Source: Deltaproteobacteria bacterium CG11_big_fil_rev_8_21_14_0_20_42_23 (GTDB lineage Bacteria > UBA10199 > 2-02-FULL-44-16). Taken from it: 51,780 nt of DNA. The notes under the pieces were generated by a model, which saw only the letters and a list, made by a program, of their open reading frames with translations, had not been told where the DNA came from and did no database searches. A program made the position numbers and the translations under genes. The DNA lies in the NCBI GenBank assembly GCA_002796345.1, contig PCXC01000017.1, positions 1 to 51,780 of the forward strand, written 5' to 3'. Below, in pieces: positions 44,296 through 51,780 of the stretch. The first letter of the stretch is position 1. Every line of letters begins with the position of its first letter.

Positions 44296-44324
44296 CACCT
44301 AACAATCTTTAAAAAGAATGACAA
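44296..44324 (-). promoter_or_regulatory. Candidate promoter of the nuo operon
   Basis: Minus-strand TTGTCA (44324-44319), a 17-base spacer and TAGGTG (44301-44296) predict a start about 35 bases before nuoA. The same -10 hexamer and spacing recur at 14808-14836. No other promoter of this quality is apparent within the cluster. Confidence 0.45.
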
Positions 44325-44543
44325 TAGTATTATCGATAAGGTTTGAGGCAAACCCTGCCACGTTAAAAGTAATGAGGGAAAGCCTTTATTTTCTCCTTTC
44401 CCCATGGCGTCAAATTCTGAACTTTTTTCATTTTTTTCTCATTTTGAGAGCTCAGTGTAAAAAAACGCCTTTCATTTTCAGAGGCTTAGCTCACATTTCA
44501 GTGGCATGCTTGTTGCTCTCTTTAAGAATACTGGGAGGAGAGT

Positions 44544-45872
44544 ATGAAAAAATGTGCAATGTACTTGGGAGGAGTTTTTTTATTTACCCTGCTTACGGCC
44601 TGTCATGGCGGGCAAATTGTCCGTGATTTTGACGTGGGAAAAGTCGCGGAAACTTCAGATGGTATTGAGACTCTTGCCACACAAGATCAAATTGAAACCT
44701 CAATACTCCCAGAACCCGAAGTGAAAGAAACGCTGGAATGCCTTAAGCCAAAAGCTGAAGGCCCCGTTGTGATTACTCCCAGCTGCGGATGCTTGGACGA
44801 CCTTCCAGAAGATGCCGATGTTGTAGCCTGCGTCAATACAGCCGGCCTCAAAGAATCAACACTCCTGGCGCAGTACCTTTCCATGGAAGCAGATGGAGAA
44901 AAAACAGAAACACGAACGTTGCTGGAACAAATGTTCAACTTTTTACCTCCACGCATGGGCATCGCCATTAAATATAAGGACGAATACAAGGCAAATCCAG
45001 ATACCTTCTGCCTTTCACAAACATCAACACCCGCAAGCACAAGTGACGCTTATGTTCCTTCTGGAAATTCCATTGGAAGCGCATACGGCAGAAATGCTTA
45101 CACCACAAATGGAAGCGGGCTAACGCTTGGCCAAAACTACAATTATCCTAGCAATGATACTTATGGTGGTGAATCGCATATTTTATCAGAAGCATCACCT
45201 TCTACCACAAGCGAACCAACTGAAACATGCAGTCTTTCGCAAGCCATTAAAGAAATTGTGGTCGTAGCCTATCCCGATGAAAGTGACAAAAGTTCTATTT
45301 GGGCTTTAGATTCTTGGTTGAGTTCTAAAGAAGGAGACGCAAAACCAGTGCTTACAGCAGAAGAACAGACGGCGTTGGGAACGGTTCCCGAACAAGCAAG
45401 TCTTTTTTCTCGCTACGAGTTAAGCACCGAAAGTGCCACGGCTTCATTTCAAGAATCACTTTTTATTGCACGAAAATCAGCGGGAAAAATTTTGGTGGGA
45501 ACGGCAAAGTATCTGAACGCTTCATTTTCAAAACCAGCTGAAGTATGTGGGTTACATCCTTACCAACAATTACTGAATGGATTTAGACCTTCCAATTTTG
45601 TTCTCATCGGTCAAGTAGCGCAAGGAAGTTTCAATAAGTTTTCTTCTCTCTTTTTGGTGAAGGAAGCCCCAAAAGAATCTCTGCCTTACTTTGCGGGCGC
45701 CATGAATTTTAGCGGCGACATGCTCTATGCCCACATCAAAGGATTGTGGGACAAAGACAAACCCGCCATCGAACTTATGACCGTGCTCAACACTTCGCTG
45801 CTAGACCTCAATAAAGTAGACACAGCACTTGAAGAAGAAACAGCGCAGAGCATTGGCAGCAGTAATCAATAA
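44544..45872 (+). CDS. Lipoprotein of unknown function, first of three
   Basis: The 442-residue protein carries a lipoprotein signal ending LLTAC (Cys20), so it should be lipid-anchored in the envelope. A Cys-containing domain follows (CLKPKAEGPVVITPSCGCLDDLPEDADVVAC). The middle (about 150-230) is a low-complexity Ser/Thr/Asn/Gly/Tyr linker with SYGRN-like and NYPSND segments. The C-terminal half (about 230-430) resembles a soluble alpha/beta domain with SSIWALDSWLSSKEG and LHPYQQLLNGFRPSNFVLIGQV. I recognise no family. GGGAGGAG lies 4 bases before the ATG. The two following lipoproteins start 19 and then 14 bases after the preceding stop, so the three form an operon. Confidence 0.7.
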   Translation: MKKCAMYLGGVFLFTLLTACHGGQIVRDFDVGKVAETSDGIETLATQDQIETSILPEPEVKETLECLKPKAEGPVVITPSCGCLDDLPEDADVVACVNTAGLKESTLLAQYLSMEADGEKTETRTLLEQMFNFLPPRMGIAIKYKDEYKANPDTFCLSQTSTPASTSDAYVPSGNSIGSAYGRNAYTTNGSGLTLGQNYNYPSNDTYGGESHILSEASPSTTSEPTETCSLSQAIKEIVVVAYPDESDKSSIWALDSWLSSKEGDAKPVLTAEEQTALGTVPEQASLFSRYELSTESATASFQESLFIARKSAGKILVGTAKYLNASFSKPAEVCGLHPYQQLLNGFRPSNFVLIGQVAQGSFNKFSSLFLVKEAPKESLPYFAGAMNFSGDMLYAHIKGLWDKDKPAIELMTVLNTSLLDLNKVDTALEEETAQSIGSSNQ

Positions 45873-45891
45873 CGGGAAAAGGGAAACGAAG

Positions 45892-48384
45892 ATGAAAACA
45901 CTTCAACACATTTGCTTTCTTTTTATAGCGCTCGTCATCGCAAGCTGCAGCGGAGGAAATTCTGGCAGCAGCACTCCTGCGGCTGCTACTTCCATTGCTG
46001 GCATTATTGATTCTGAACAAGATTATCTTTTTCAACATGAAGCTTTTAGCCTGAGCATTTCTGCAAAAAGTTTTGATGATGAGGAAAGTGTTGAATACAA
46101 AGGCTTTGAGACAGGTGAAGACAAAGTTGACATCACTTCTCTTGGAAATAATTTTACTTTAGTAGGAACTCCGCTCGTTTTACATTTCAACTCTACTCAT
46201 ATGAGTGATGCTGACAAACCTCTTATCATCACCCTTCCCATTCCTGCTGGCGTTGATATGAGCAAAGGCATCATGCCTTTCATTCGCCTTATGGGTTCAT
46301 CTGTTGAGAATGGAGAAATGCATCAAAAAAAATGGCGGCCGTTCATTGGAAAAGTTGATGCTGAAAAAAGAACAATCACTCTTCATCTTTTCAGAACTGC
46401 AGAAAATGTAGAACTTGTCCTGATGCAGTTTAGAGGAAATGCAACTGATCAAAGTTTACATATTTCAACCAATGTGAAAAGCGCAGCGCAGGCTTTATCT
46501 GCTCAAACAAATGTGGGCAAAAATATTCCTGAAGGAGAAGAGGAATGGTATGAACTTCCGTGGGCTCTTGTGTGTGATGTAAGCAACAACATCAGCGATG
46601 AACATTTAAACACCTGCCAAACAGTTGCTGGTGAATTTCTTGCTCCATTTTTAAATCAAGTGTCTCAATATTTTAAAGAACTTCGCTTTACGCCAATCGC
46701 CTTAAATTTTGCGCTTCTTGAAGAAATACGAGCTGTTGCAGGACAAGATTTCACGACAAGCTTAAGCGCAGAACTTGATGACCGAAGACCGCATCTCCCC
46801 ATCATTCTTACTGCTGCTGGCATGTGCCCAGTGTTTACGCATAGTTGCTACGACGACAGCACGCATACAATATACATTACTTACGACATCTTCAATCCTA
46901 ACGAAGTTCCTTTTGCCAATTTAGAAATCGCGGACACTCTTTTTAAGAGTTTTATTTCACAGAATTACAAAGGCGAAAATAAAACAGACCTTTTCTCATC
47001 AAAAATGTCATGGCTTCGAAACGGAATGGCTATCGCCCTTCAAGATGCGATGGCTCCTGGATTTGCAGACCAGCACTATGGTGAACGAGACTGGAAATTA
47101 GCTTTAAACAAAATAGATGATATCCCAGCTGTAATTTGGGAAGATGCTGATGGAAATCAGAACTTTCCAGCACTTACTTTTCCAGACCGACAAGTGCACC
47201 CTGTCTTTTCAGTTCCGTCTATTGCAAATGCAACAGGAAATCCCATTTCTTATTTCAGTGGATTTTGGAAAAATCTTGATGGCATTAGCTATGAAAAAAT
47301 TGCAGATGCTTTTAGGGGAAGTACTGGAGAAATTTTCCCTAACCATCTTAAAGACTTTTATACTGCACAAAAAGCTGCCGGAAAAATTGAGTGCCCAGTT
47401 GTTGAAGCGAGAGCTGACGGATTTGCAAGTGGCGAAGAAAAATTTGTGTGGCCACGAACTCATCCCATGGCAAGTTCATGTATGACCATAAAAAGTCCCG
47501 ACAGAAAAAAATGTATGAACCTTCGCAGATTGGGTGATGGCATTTTTTCTGCCAATGGTCTTGTTCCCACAAATAATGCAGCTCTTCTTCTGGTAAGTGG
47601 AAATGGAAACACGCTTCCTCTTTCTGCTGCAGATGGTGTTCTCAAAACCGATGCAAGCTCACTTACGCTTCAGTATATTTCAAACACAAATTACGAAGTT
47701 GCAAATAGTGATCAACTGGAAACTACGGTAGGTATTACATTAGAAGACTGTCAGCATGATGCGTTTGAAGGGGTGTGGTTTTTACAATCATCTCAATCTG
47801 AAAAAAGAAGCTACTATCCTTGGAGAAACGGTGATGCAGATGTAGATGTTTCTAGCCGTGATTATTCACAGTGCTTAACGCCAGTTCAAGTTAATGGCGC
47901 ATCATATATGATCATCAAGAAAAAGCCTGACGTAGACAACACCTACCTCATACAAATACGTCCTTCCATTTTATCAAGCGCTGGAAACTCAAATTGGAAA
48001 GAAGTTGTCGTAAGTGGAGTTGAGCAAAACATGCTCGACTTCCGCTTAAGCTATGTTGATTTTCCAGAGATTGGCAATAGTCAAAACATCACTGCTTTTA
48101 GTTCGCGAGAGCATTTGGTGTTAAATGATTCTGGAAACATCAGCAATCACACAAGTGGTGCTTATAAATTGAAAATGGCTCATCATCAGCAATGGGTGAA
48201 TGTTCCTTACGAAGAAACGGCTGATGTAGAATACATAAAACTGTTTAACACCATAAACACGCCATTCAACTTTGCTGCAGATCCACAGCAGGCTGGTGAA
48301 GAACTTAATTGTCACGATGGCAACAACCTCTTCATCGAGGGAGTGCGGTATCAGGACTGGTTGGAACAGCAGCAACAGCCGTAA
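45892..48384 (+). CDS. Large lipoprotein, catalytically degenerate paralogue of the next gene
   Basis: This 830-residue protein starts MKTLQHICFLFIALVIASC-SGG (lipobox IASC, Cys19) and then runs parallel to the next protein: a beta-rich N-terminal domain (VEYKGFETGEDKVD ... LPIPAGVDMSKGIMPFIRL ... AENVELVL), a middle domain, then RTHPMASSCM and a C-terminal beta domain. Where the paralogue has HELFH (348-352), this protein has DTLFK at exactly the same residue numbers, and WLEE has become WLRN. The metal site is therefore lost, and this looks like a pseudo-peptidase, possibly with a binding or regulatory role. The C-terminus ends LFIEGVRYQDWLEQQQQP, a segment also found downstream of the next gene. 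The start at 45892 is set by the lipoprotein signal; a 21-residue upstream extension in frame is basic and not a signal. Confidence 0.75.
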   Translation: MKTLQHICFLFIALVIASCSGGNSGSSTPAAATSIAGIIDSEQDYLFQHEAFSLSISAKSFDDEESVEYKGFETGEDKVDITSLGNNFTLVGTPLVLHFNSTHMSDADKPLIITLPIPAGVDMSKGIMPFIRLMGSSVENGEMHQKKWRPFIGKVDAEKRTITLHLFRTAENVELVLMQFRGNATDQSLHISTNVKSAAQALSAQTNVGKNIPEGEEEWYELPWALVCDVSNNISDEHLNTCQTVAGEFLAPFLNQVSQYFKELRFTPIALNFALLEEIRAVAGQDFTTSLSAELDDRRPHLPIILTAAGMCPVFTHSCYDDSTHTIYITYDIFNPNEVPFANLEIADTLFKSFISQNYKGENKTDLFSSKMSWLRNGMAIALQDAMAPGFADQHYGERDWKLALNKIDDIPAVIWEDADGNQNFPALTFPDRQVHPVFSVPSIANATGNPISYFSGFWKNLDGISYEKIADAFRGSTGEIFPNHLKDFYTAQKAAGKIECPVVEARADGFASGEEKFVWPRTHPMASSCMTIKSPDRKKCMNLRRLGDGIFSANGLVPTNNAALLLVSGNGNTLPLSAADGVLKTDASSLTLQYISNTNYEVANSDQLETTVGITLEDCQHDAFEGVWFLQSSQSEKRSYYPWRNGDADVDVSSRDYSQCLTPVQVNGASYMIIKKKPDVDNTYLIQIRPSILSSAGNSNWKEVVVSGVEQNMLDFRLSYVDFPEIGNSQNITAFSSREHLVLNDSGNISNHTSGAYKLKMAHHQQWVNVPYEETADVEYIKLFNTINTPFNFAADPQQAGEELNCHDGNNLFIEGVRYQDWLEQQQQP

Positions 48385-48398
48385 AAAAGGAAATGTTC

Positions 48399-50624
48399 AT
48401 GCTGAAGACAAATGATAAAATAAGTTTCGCCATTGCACTTTCACTGTTGATGCTTTCCTGCAGCGGAGGAAGCTCTTCTTCCAACACAGCAGCACAAGTG
48501 TCAGATCAAGCGCCCGTTGACACAGCTGGAATCATAAGTTCCACCAACGGCATTGAAGTGAAAGAAGTCAACTTCTCTCTTAAGATTGCTGCAGATAGTT
48601 TTGCGGACGATGAAGTAAAGTACAAAGGTTTCTTCGTGGGCAAAGATCAAGTGGCAGCTGATCAAATTGATGCAAGTTACACCATCGTGGGAGAACCCAT
48701 TGTGCTTGAGTTTGACGATGGACATCTTTCACGCTCTGACAAACCAATTTTAATCACACTTCCCATTCCAAAAGAGATTGATATCAGCAAAGGTATCTTG
48801 CCTTTGTTTCGTTTTGAAGGAAAACAAATTGAATTTGAACATGTTGATGCAAGTGAATGGGATTTACTTTTTGGAAAACTTGACCTTGAAAAAAGAGAAA
48901 TCACACTACAACTTTATGCAACTGCAGAAAATGTTGAGATTATTTTAGTGCAAGATCCAAATGCTATACCTTCCGCTATAAAAAATATTCTCCCACAAAC
49001 AAATGTTTCAGAAGTTTCAAAAAGTATAGGGACAAAGTCAACAGAACCTGAAGACTTGCCTTGGTCAGAGTTGCCTTTAGCCGTTTATTGTTTGCCTAAC
49101 ATCCATACCCTTTCACACACTCCGGATTTCTTTCTGCGATGCAACAATTCTTTTGATCAGGTTGAACCACATTTCAGGCACGCAGCACAATATCTTGCAC
49201 AAATAGGAGTCGATAAAGTCGCAGCGTTAATAACTCCCCTTATCTTTGCACAAATGGTCTACACCTACCCTATTGTAGCAAGGGACCATAATCCTAATAC
49301 ATTTCCTCATTTGATGATTGCTGTAAATGGAGTTATTCGCAGAAGTTCTGTTGGTGGATACAATCCAGCCTCTCGCATAATGCATATTTCATTAAAATAT
49401 GCAGAAGAAGGCGGAGAAAATCTTTCAATCTTATTAATACACGAATTATTCCACGCCTTTCAATATTCAGCATATCAAGGAAAACGCAATAACCCTTATG
49501 CAGGATGGCTTGAAGAATCTACTGCTCAAGCTTCAGAGAATTTTTATGAAAATAGTGATGGCATTACAGGTAGATGGGAAATTCCTTTACGCACCTATAA
49601 AAGCAAGGGGCCTCAATACGACAGGTATCCCCTTTACAGCCATGGAAACTTAGCTTCTCCAAATGCTCTTACTAATTTTTGGAAAAAGCTCATGAGTTAT
49701 GTTGATGGTAAGCTAAACTATAATAATACCGAAATAACTTATAACGAAACGTTTGGGAAAATAGGGAGGTCTTTCACAGATCAGTTTATTGCAGTCAATG
49801 ACTCTGCTCGTCAAAAGAAAAAAATTAAATGTCTTCCAGTAGAATTAGACACTGATGCAAATGGCCAAAACTATTTTGTAATGACCACTCACCCTATGGC
49901 AAGTAGTTGTGTAAACGTCTCTGGAGACACTCGTCAAAACCAATGTGTTGCACGTATAAAAAGGCACGCTTCAAACAATGCTGTTATCGCATTGGCATCA
50001 GACGTTGGGAACAATACTCCATCAGGAGAACTCCCTGCTAATACAGAAGTGGAAATCGATGCTTCAGCCGTTCAAATACACCTCATTTCTTTTCATGATT
50101 TCGATCTTCCTGACAATGCAACAATTGAAAATAGATTCGATGTTTGGTTTGATGAAGAAGGTGTGAACTGTGAGTCTGATCCATTTACAGGAGTATGGTT
50201 TTTAGAATCCTACACTGAAAATGGTGTTCCTCATGATTATCGAACTAGGATTCCACCTTTTGATTTAAACAATTTTTTTATTGTTGTTTCACCAAAGCAA
50301 GTTGGCTTTACTACTCTACAAGCTGATCGGGAAGAATATGGAAAATATTTACTGCGCTTCAAGAACGCCGGTCCTTTACCTCCAACTGGTGAATATGGCT
50401 TTTATACCGAAATAAAAGGAAATGAGAGCAAATACTTTGACAACATCCTTCATGATACTGATTTCAGGGATTTTTATGATATTAATGGTGAGGGCGTGCC
50501 ATATCTCGATCTTCATGAAACTGTTACCCTTGATGAAGAGGGATATCTTATTAGAGCTATTGAAGGTAACTATAAAACTTTAACAGGCAATCCCAAAAAT
50601 TTAATGCGCGCTTTGGCGGGCTAA
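48399..50624 (+). CDS. Large lipoprotein with HExxH metallopeptidase motif, ended by an in-frame TAA
   Basis: The 741-residue protein has a lipoprotein signal (MLKTNDKISFAIALSLLMLSC-SGG, Cys21). Its middle domain contains LLIHELFHAFQYSAYQG (HExxH, H348-H352) followed 20 residues later by WLEEST (Glu372), the arrangement of gluzincin-type zinc peptidases. I infer a surface or periplasmic metallopeptidase; the substrate is unknown. N- and C-terminal beta domains match the preceding paralogue, including THPMASSC. The reading frame ends at TAA 50622-50624 after NLMRALAG, about 70 residues short of the paralogue, although the paralogous C-terminus continues in the same frame downstream. So this copy is either truncated by a nonsense change or read through. 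AAGGA 7 bases before the ATG sets the start at 48399. Confidence 0.78.
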   Translation: MLKTNDKISFAIALSLLMLSCSGGSSSSNTAAQVSDQAPVDTAGIISSTNGIEVKEVNFSLKIAADSFADDEVKYKGFFVGKDQVAADQIDASYTIVGEPIVLEFDDGHLSRSDKPILITLPIPKEIDISKGILPLFRFEGKQIEFEHVDASEWDLLFGKLDLEKREITLQLYATAENVEIILVQDPNAIPSAIKNILPQTNVSEVSKSIGTKSTEPEDLPWSELPLAVYCLPNIHTLSHTPDFFLRCNNSFDQVEPHFRHAAQYLAQIGVDKVAALITPLIFAQMVYTYPIVARDHNPNTFPHLMIAVNGVIRRSSVGGYNPASRIMHISLKYAEEGGENLSILLIHELFHAFQYSAYQGKRNNPYAGWLEESTAQASENFYENSDGITGRWEIPLRTYKSKGPQYDRYPLYSHGNLASPNALTNFWKKLMSYVDGKLNYNNTEITYNETFGKIGRSFTDQFIAVNDSARQKKKIKCLPVELDTDANGQNYFVMTTHPMASSCVNVSGDTRQNQCVARIKRHASNNAVIALASDVGNNTPSGELPANTEVEIDASAVQIHLISFHDFDLPDNATIENRFDVWFDEEGVNCESDPFTGVWFLESYTENGVPHDYRTRIPPFDLNNFFIVVSPKQVGFTTLQADREEYGKYLLRFKNAGPLPPTGEYGFYTEIKGNESKYFDNILHDTDFRDFYDINGEGVPYLDLHETVTLDEEGYLIRAIEGNYKTLTGNPKNLMRALAG

Positions 50625-50655
50625 ACACCTCTTCCACTGGTAGAAGAGGTGTTTA
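50622..50655 (+). other. Perfect stem-loop containing the TAA of the metallopeptidase gene
   Basis: Arms of 13 bp (50622-50634 and 50643-50655) pair perfectly around an 8-base loop, and the left arm begins with the stop codon. No T-run follows on either strand, so it is not a normal intrinsic terminator. It could be an mRNA stabiliser, a recoding signal or the footprint of a small insertion. Confidence 0.6.
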
Positions 50656-50828
50656 GAAGATCAGTAGAATTGAAATACAAAAGGATTTTTAAAAATTATT
50701 TTTCTTCTGATTACCAATTTACTGTGGAACCCGATCCAGAACTTGCACACTCAGATGGAGCAAGACTAAACCTCTTTATTAATGGAGTTCGTTACTTAGA
50801 CTGGTTGGAGCAGCAGAACACAAACTAA
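50625..50828 (+). pseudogene. In-frame continuation of the metallopeptidase gene (paralogous C-terminus after a stop)
   Basis: From the base after TAA 50622-50624, the same reading frame stays open for 67 codons to TAA 50826-50828. Its end reads NLFINGVRYLDWLEQQNTN, matching NLFIEGVRYQDWLEQQQQP at the end of the paralogue, and VELKYKRIF...FTVEPDP corresponds to the paralogue's VEYIKLF...FAADP. One stop codon thus separates the gene from its ancestral C-terminus, with no frameshift. Read through, the product would be about 808 residues, close to the paralogue's 830. Confidence 0.7.
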
Positions 50829-50893
50829 AGCAAAACTTCCAGCATCAACGTCACCGGCCCGTCGTTGGTGAGGGGTGTCAATGGCAAACGAAA
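50825..50893 (-). pseudogene. 3' remnant of D-aminoacyl-tRNA deacylase (dtd)
   Basis: The minus strand encodes ...LTPLTNDGPVTLMLEVLL and then TAG (50825-50827). NDGPVT with a following Leu-rich end is the C-terminal signature (NxPVT motif) of Dtd, which removes D-amino acids from tRNA. An in-frame stop at 50894-50896 closes the frame upstream, and no other part of Dtd is visible, so only about 23 codons remain. It touches the end of the lipoprotein tail, as if two breakpoints meet here. Confidence 0.6.
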
Positions 50894-50928
50894 CTAAACG
50901 GCTAACTAACAAAGGGGGGAAATTTAAT

Positions 50929-51003
50929 CTAAAAAATTAATTTTTCTGGGATCTTGTCAGGAGCACAGACAGCATCTGCAAAAATAAAAGCGATCATTTC
51001 TGA
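50929..51003 (-). pseudogene. Frameshifted 3' end of the twin-receiver gene
   Basis: In the frame ending at TAG 50929-50931 the minus strand reads SEMIAFIFADAVCAPDKIPEKLIF, the expected last strand of a receiver domain with its conserved Lys (PDKIPEKL). The 50957-51724 frame instead runs into RNDRFYFCRCCLCS and stops. Removing one base near 51004 would join the two parts seamlessly. Confidence 0.6.
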
Positions 51004-51724
51004 TATCATCTGAATTTTCACCAGAAGCAATAACAATCTTCCCAACACCCTGCTCTTTCAAGTAACAAAGAGTTTTAGCAAGTGTCCAAGTTGAACCATC
51101 AATATTTTTATCAACATAAGCCTGGCTGTACTTTGTGTAGTCTAGATCTTCCGCCTCACACGCTTCCATGGAAGCAAAAGTATCAAGATGCTCAATACCC
51201 AATCGCTGTTTACTCACCTTCCAACTCAAACGAATGCCTTCATCGTCATCGATGACTAAAATACTCATGCTTCGTTGTTCGTTGTTTATCGTTTGTGAAT
51301 CTGAAGGCTGCACTTCCTGACCCAAGAGCTTCAAAGAAGCTCGCAGCTTGATCGGAACAAATCCAGCTAAACTCTTCGGAATGAGTTTAATACCAAGCTC
51401 TTTGCACTTTTCTCTCACCTCAGGCTCTTCATATCTGCTAGAAACAAGAATTGTTTGTTTGTGAACCCCAAGTTCTTCGACAATTTGAACACCATTTTCG
51501 TTTTCACCTAATAATTCATAGTCGCAAAGAAAAAGAGTTCGTTCACTTCCATTATTTTGATTCTTGTACCATTTTTTTAATTCTAACCCAGATGAAAAAT
51601 GAGAAATCGAAAATTCTTTAGGGTTATCTTTTCTCAATACATCAAACTTACTCTTCCATACTTGGTGAATTGATGTTTCGTCATCGAGAATAACTAGTTC
51701 CCCCTGAAAAACCCATTTTTTCAA
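50957..51724 (-). CDS. Twin receiver-domain protein (response-regulator type), frameshifted at its 3' end
   Basis: The 255-residue frame holds two response-regulator receiver domains in series. The first (about 8-125) has ELVILDDETSIHQVWKSKFD, with the acidic pocket, LFLCDYELLG with the phospho-acceptor Asp, ILVSSRYEEPEVR, and LIPKSLAGFVPI with the conserved Lys. The second (from about 152) has SILVIDDDEGIRLSW, YVDKNIDG with its acceptor Asp, and KIVIASGENSDD, then loses its frame. The first domain's wording (DDETSIHQVW, ILVSSRYEE, PKSLAGFVPI) is what follows the kinase core in certain hybrid histidine kinases (family knowledge). The TTG start at 51724 overlaps the stop of an upstream frame (TTGA), so it may be the tail of a split kinase or a coupled separate gene. 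Confidence 0.65.
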   Translation of the reverse strand: MKKWVFQGELVILDDETSIHQVWKSKFDVLRKDNPKEFSISHFSSGLELKKWYKNQNNGSERTLFLCDYELLGENENGVQIVEELGVHKQTILVSSRYEEPEVREKCKELGIKLIPKSLAGFVPIKLRASLKLLGQEVQPSDSQTINNEQRSMSILVIDDDEGIRLSWKVSKQRLGIEHLDTFASMEACEAEDLDYTKYSQAYVDKNIDGSTWTLAKTLCYLKEQGVGKIVIASGENSDDIRNDRFYFCRCCLCS

Positions 51725-51780
51725 GATAGCGGACCTTGAGCGGTGTGTTTTTTCGGAGGCTCAACAAAAATCAACCTCAA
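51721..51780 (-). CDS. 3' end of an upstream gene, partial at window edge
   Basis: From the window edge the minus strand reads LRLIFVEPPKKHTAQGPLS and stops at TGA (51723-51721), which shares TTGA with the TTG start of the twin-receiver gene. The fragment is too short to identify. A hydrophobic strand followed by PP and a linker would fit the end of a histidine-kinase ATPase domain, in keeping with the receiver domains that follow, but this is inference. Confidence 0.4.
   Translation of the reverse strand: MRLIFVEPPKKHTAQGPLS

Noticed and set aside
50622-50655. Intrinsic terminator at the lipoprotein stop
   Set aside because: The stem is perfect, but neither strand has a T-run after it; kept as an unexplained stem-loop.
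1-51780. tRNA, rRNA, CRISPR arrays and transposase genes
   Set aside because: Gene gaps were read on both strands and none showed these; absence is by eye, not by a search program.

Overview
The window reads as a chromosomal segment of a Gram-negative bacterium. It encodes a porin-like outer-membrane protein, several lipoproteins with Cys lipoboxes, a Pal/OmpA peptidoglycan-binding lipoprotein and a 12-gene proton-pumping NADH dehydrogenase (complex I) cluster. The mix of families (LL-diaminopimelate-type aminotransferase beside lysA, a DUF4438 protein, a twin-receiver protein, many unrecognised lineage-specific proteins) points loosely to a deltaproteobacterium-like lineage such as Bdellovibrionota or a related candidate group. 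That placement is inference. I see no phage, IS transposase, CRISPR array, rRNA or tRNA.

Layout. (1) 1-4.0 kb: a membrane-anchored ClpB-like AAA+ protein with a ruined ATPase site, a partner membrane protein, maf, and a secreted heavy-metal-associated (HMA) protein. (2) 4.3-8.0 kb: a 1245-residue protein joining several repeats that look like the RNA polymerase alpha C-terminal domain to an alpha/beta hydrolase. (3) 8.2-12 kb: DUF4438, a thioredoxin-fold protein, an M15/DUF882 peptidase, an EamA permease and a Pal-like lipoprotein, then a MITE-like nested inverted repeat. (4) 12.2-14.7 kb, minus strand: the end of the lysine/diaminopimelate pathway. (5) 15-26 kb: an ATP-grasp enzyme, a secreted HAD phosphatase, unknown proteins, an MFS exporter, a porin, uvrB with a DnaA-box cluster upstream, and a SUMF1-like protein. 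(6) 26.2-44.3 kb, all minus strand: nuoA-B-x-CD-E-F-y-G-H-J-K-L-M-N, then ispD-ispF-cysS and a small-protein/nucleotidyltransferase pair. (7) 44.5-51.8 kb: three tandem lipoproteins, a 3' remnant of dtd, and a twin-receiver protein with a frameshifted 3' end.

How the genes work together. The nuo cluster encodes every core subunit except NuoI: nuoH and nuoJ are 10 bases apart, with no room for the two-[4Fe-4S] subunit that links NuoG to NuoB. Two genes for exported proteins sit inside the cluster, one TPR-like and one glycine-zipper. ispD-ispF supply the isoprenoid (MEP) pathway, which ultimately feeds quinone synthesis.

The most unusual content is the tandem lipoprotein pair at 45.9-50.8 kb. 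The downstream member keeps a HExxH...E metallopeptidase signature, while its paralogue has Asp-Thr-Leu-Phe-Lys at the same residue numbers. The downstream gene is also cut by a single in-frame TAA lying in a perfect hairpin, and the C-terminus shared with the paralogue continues open in the same frame for 67 more codons. Other points are the alpha-CTD-repeat/hydrolase fusion, the pseudo-ATPase ClpB homologue, the missing nuoI, and a recurring promoter form (TTGnnn, 17-base spacer, -10 beginning TA, usually TAG).
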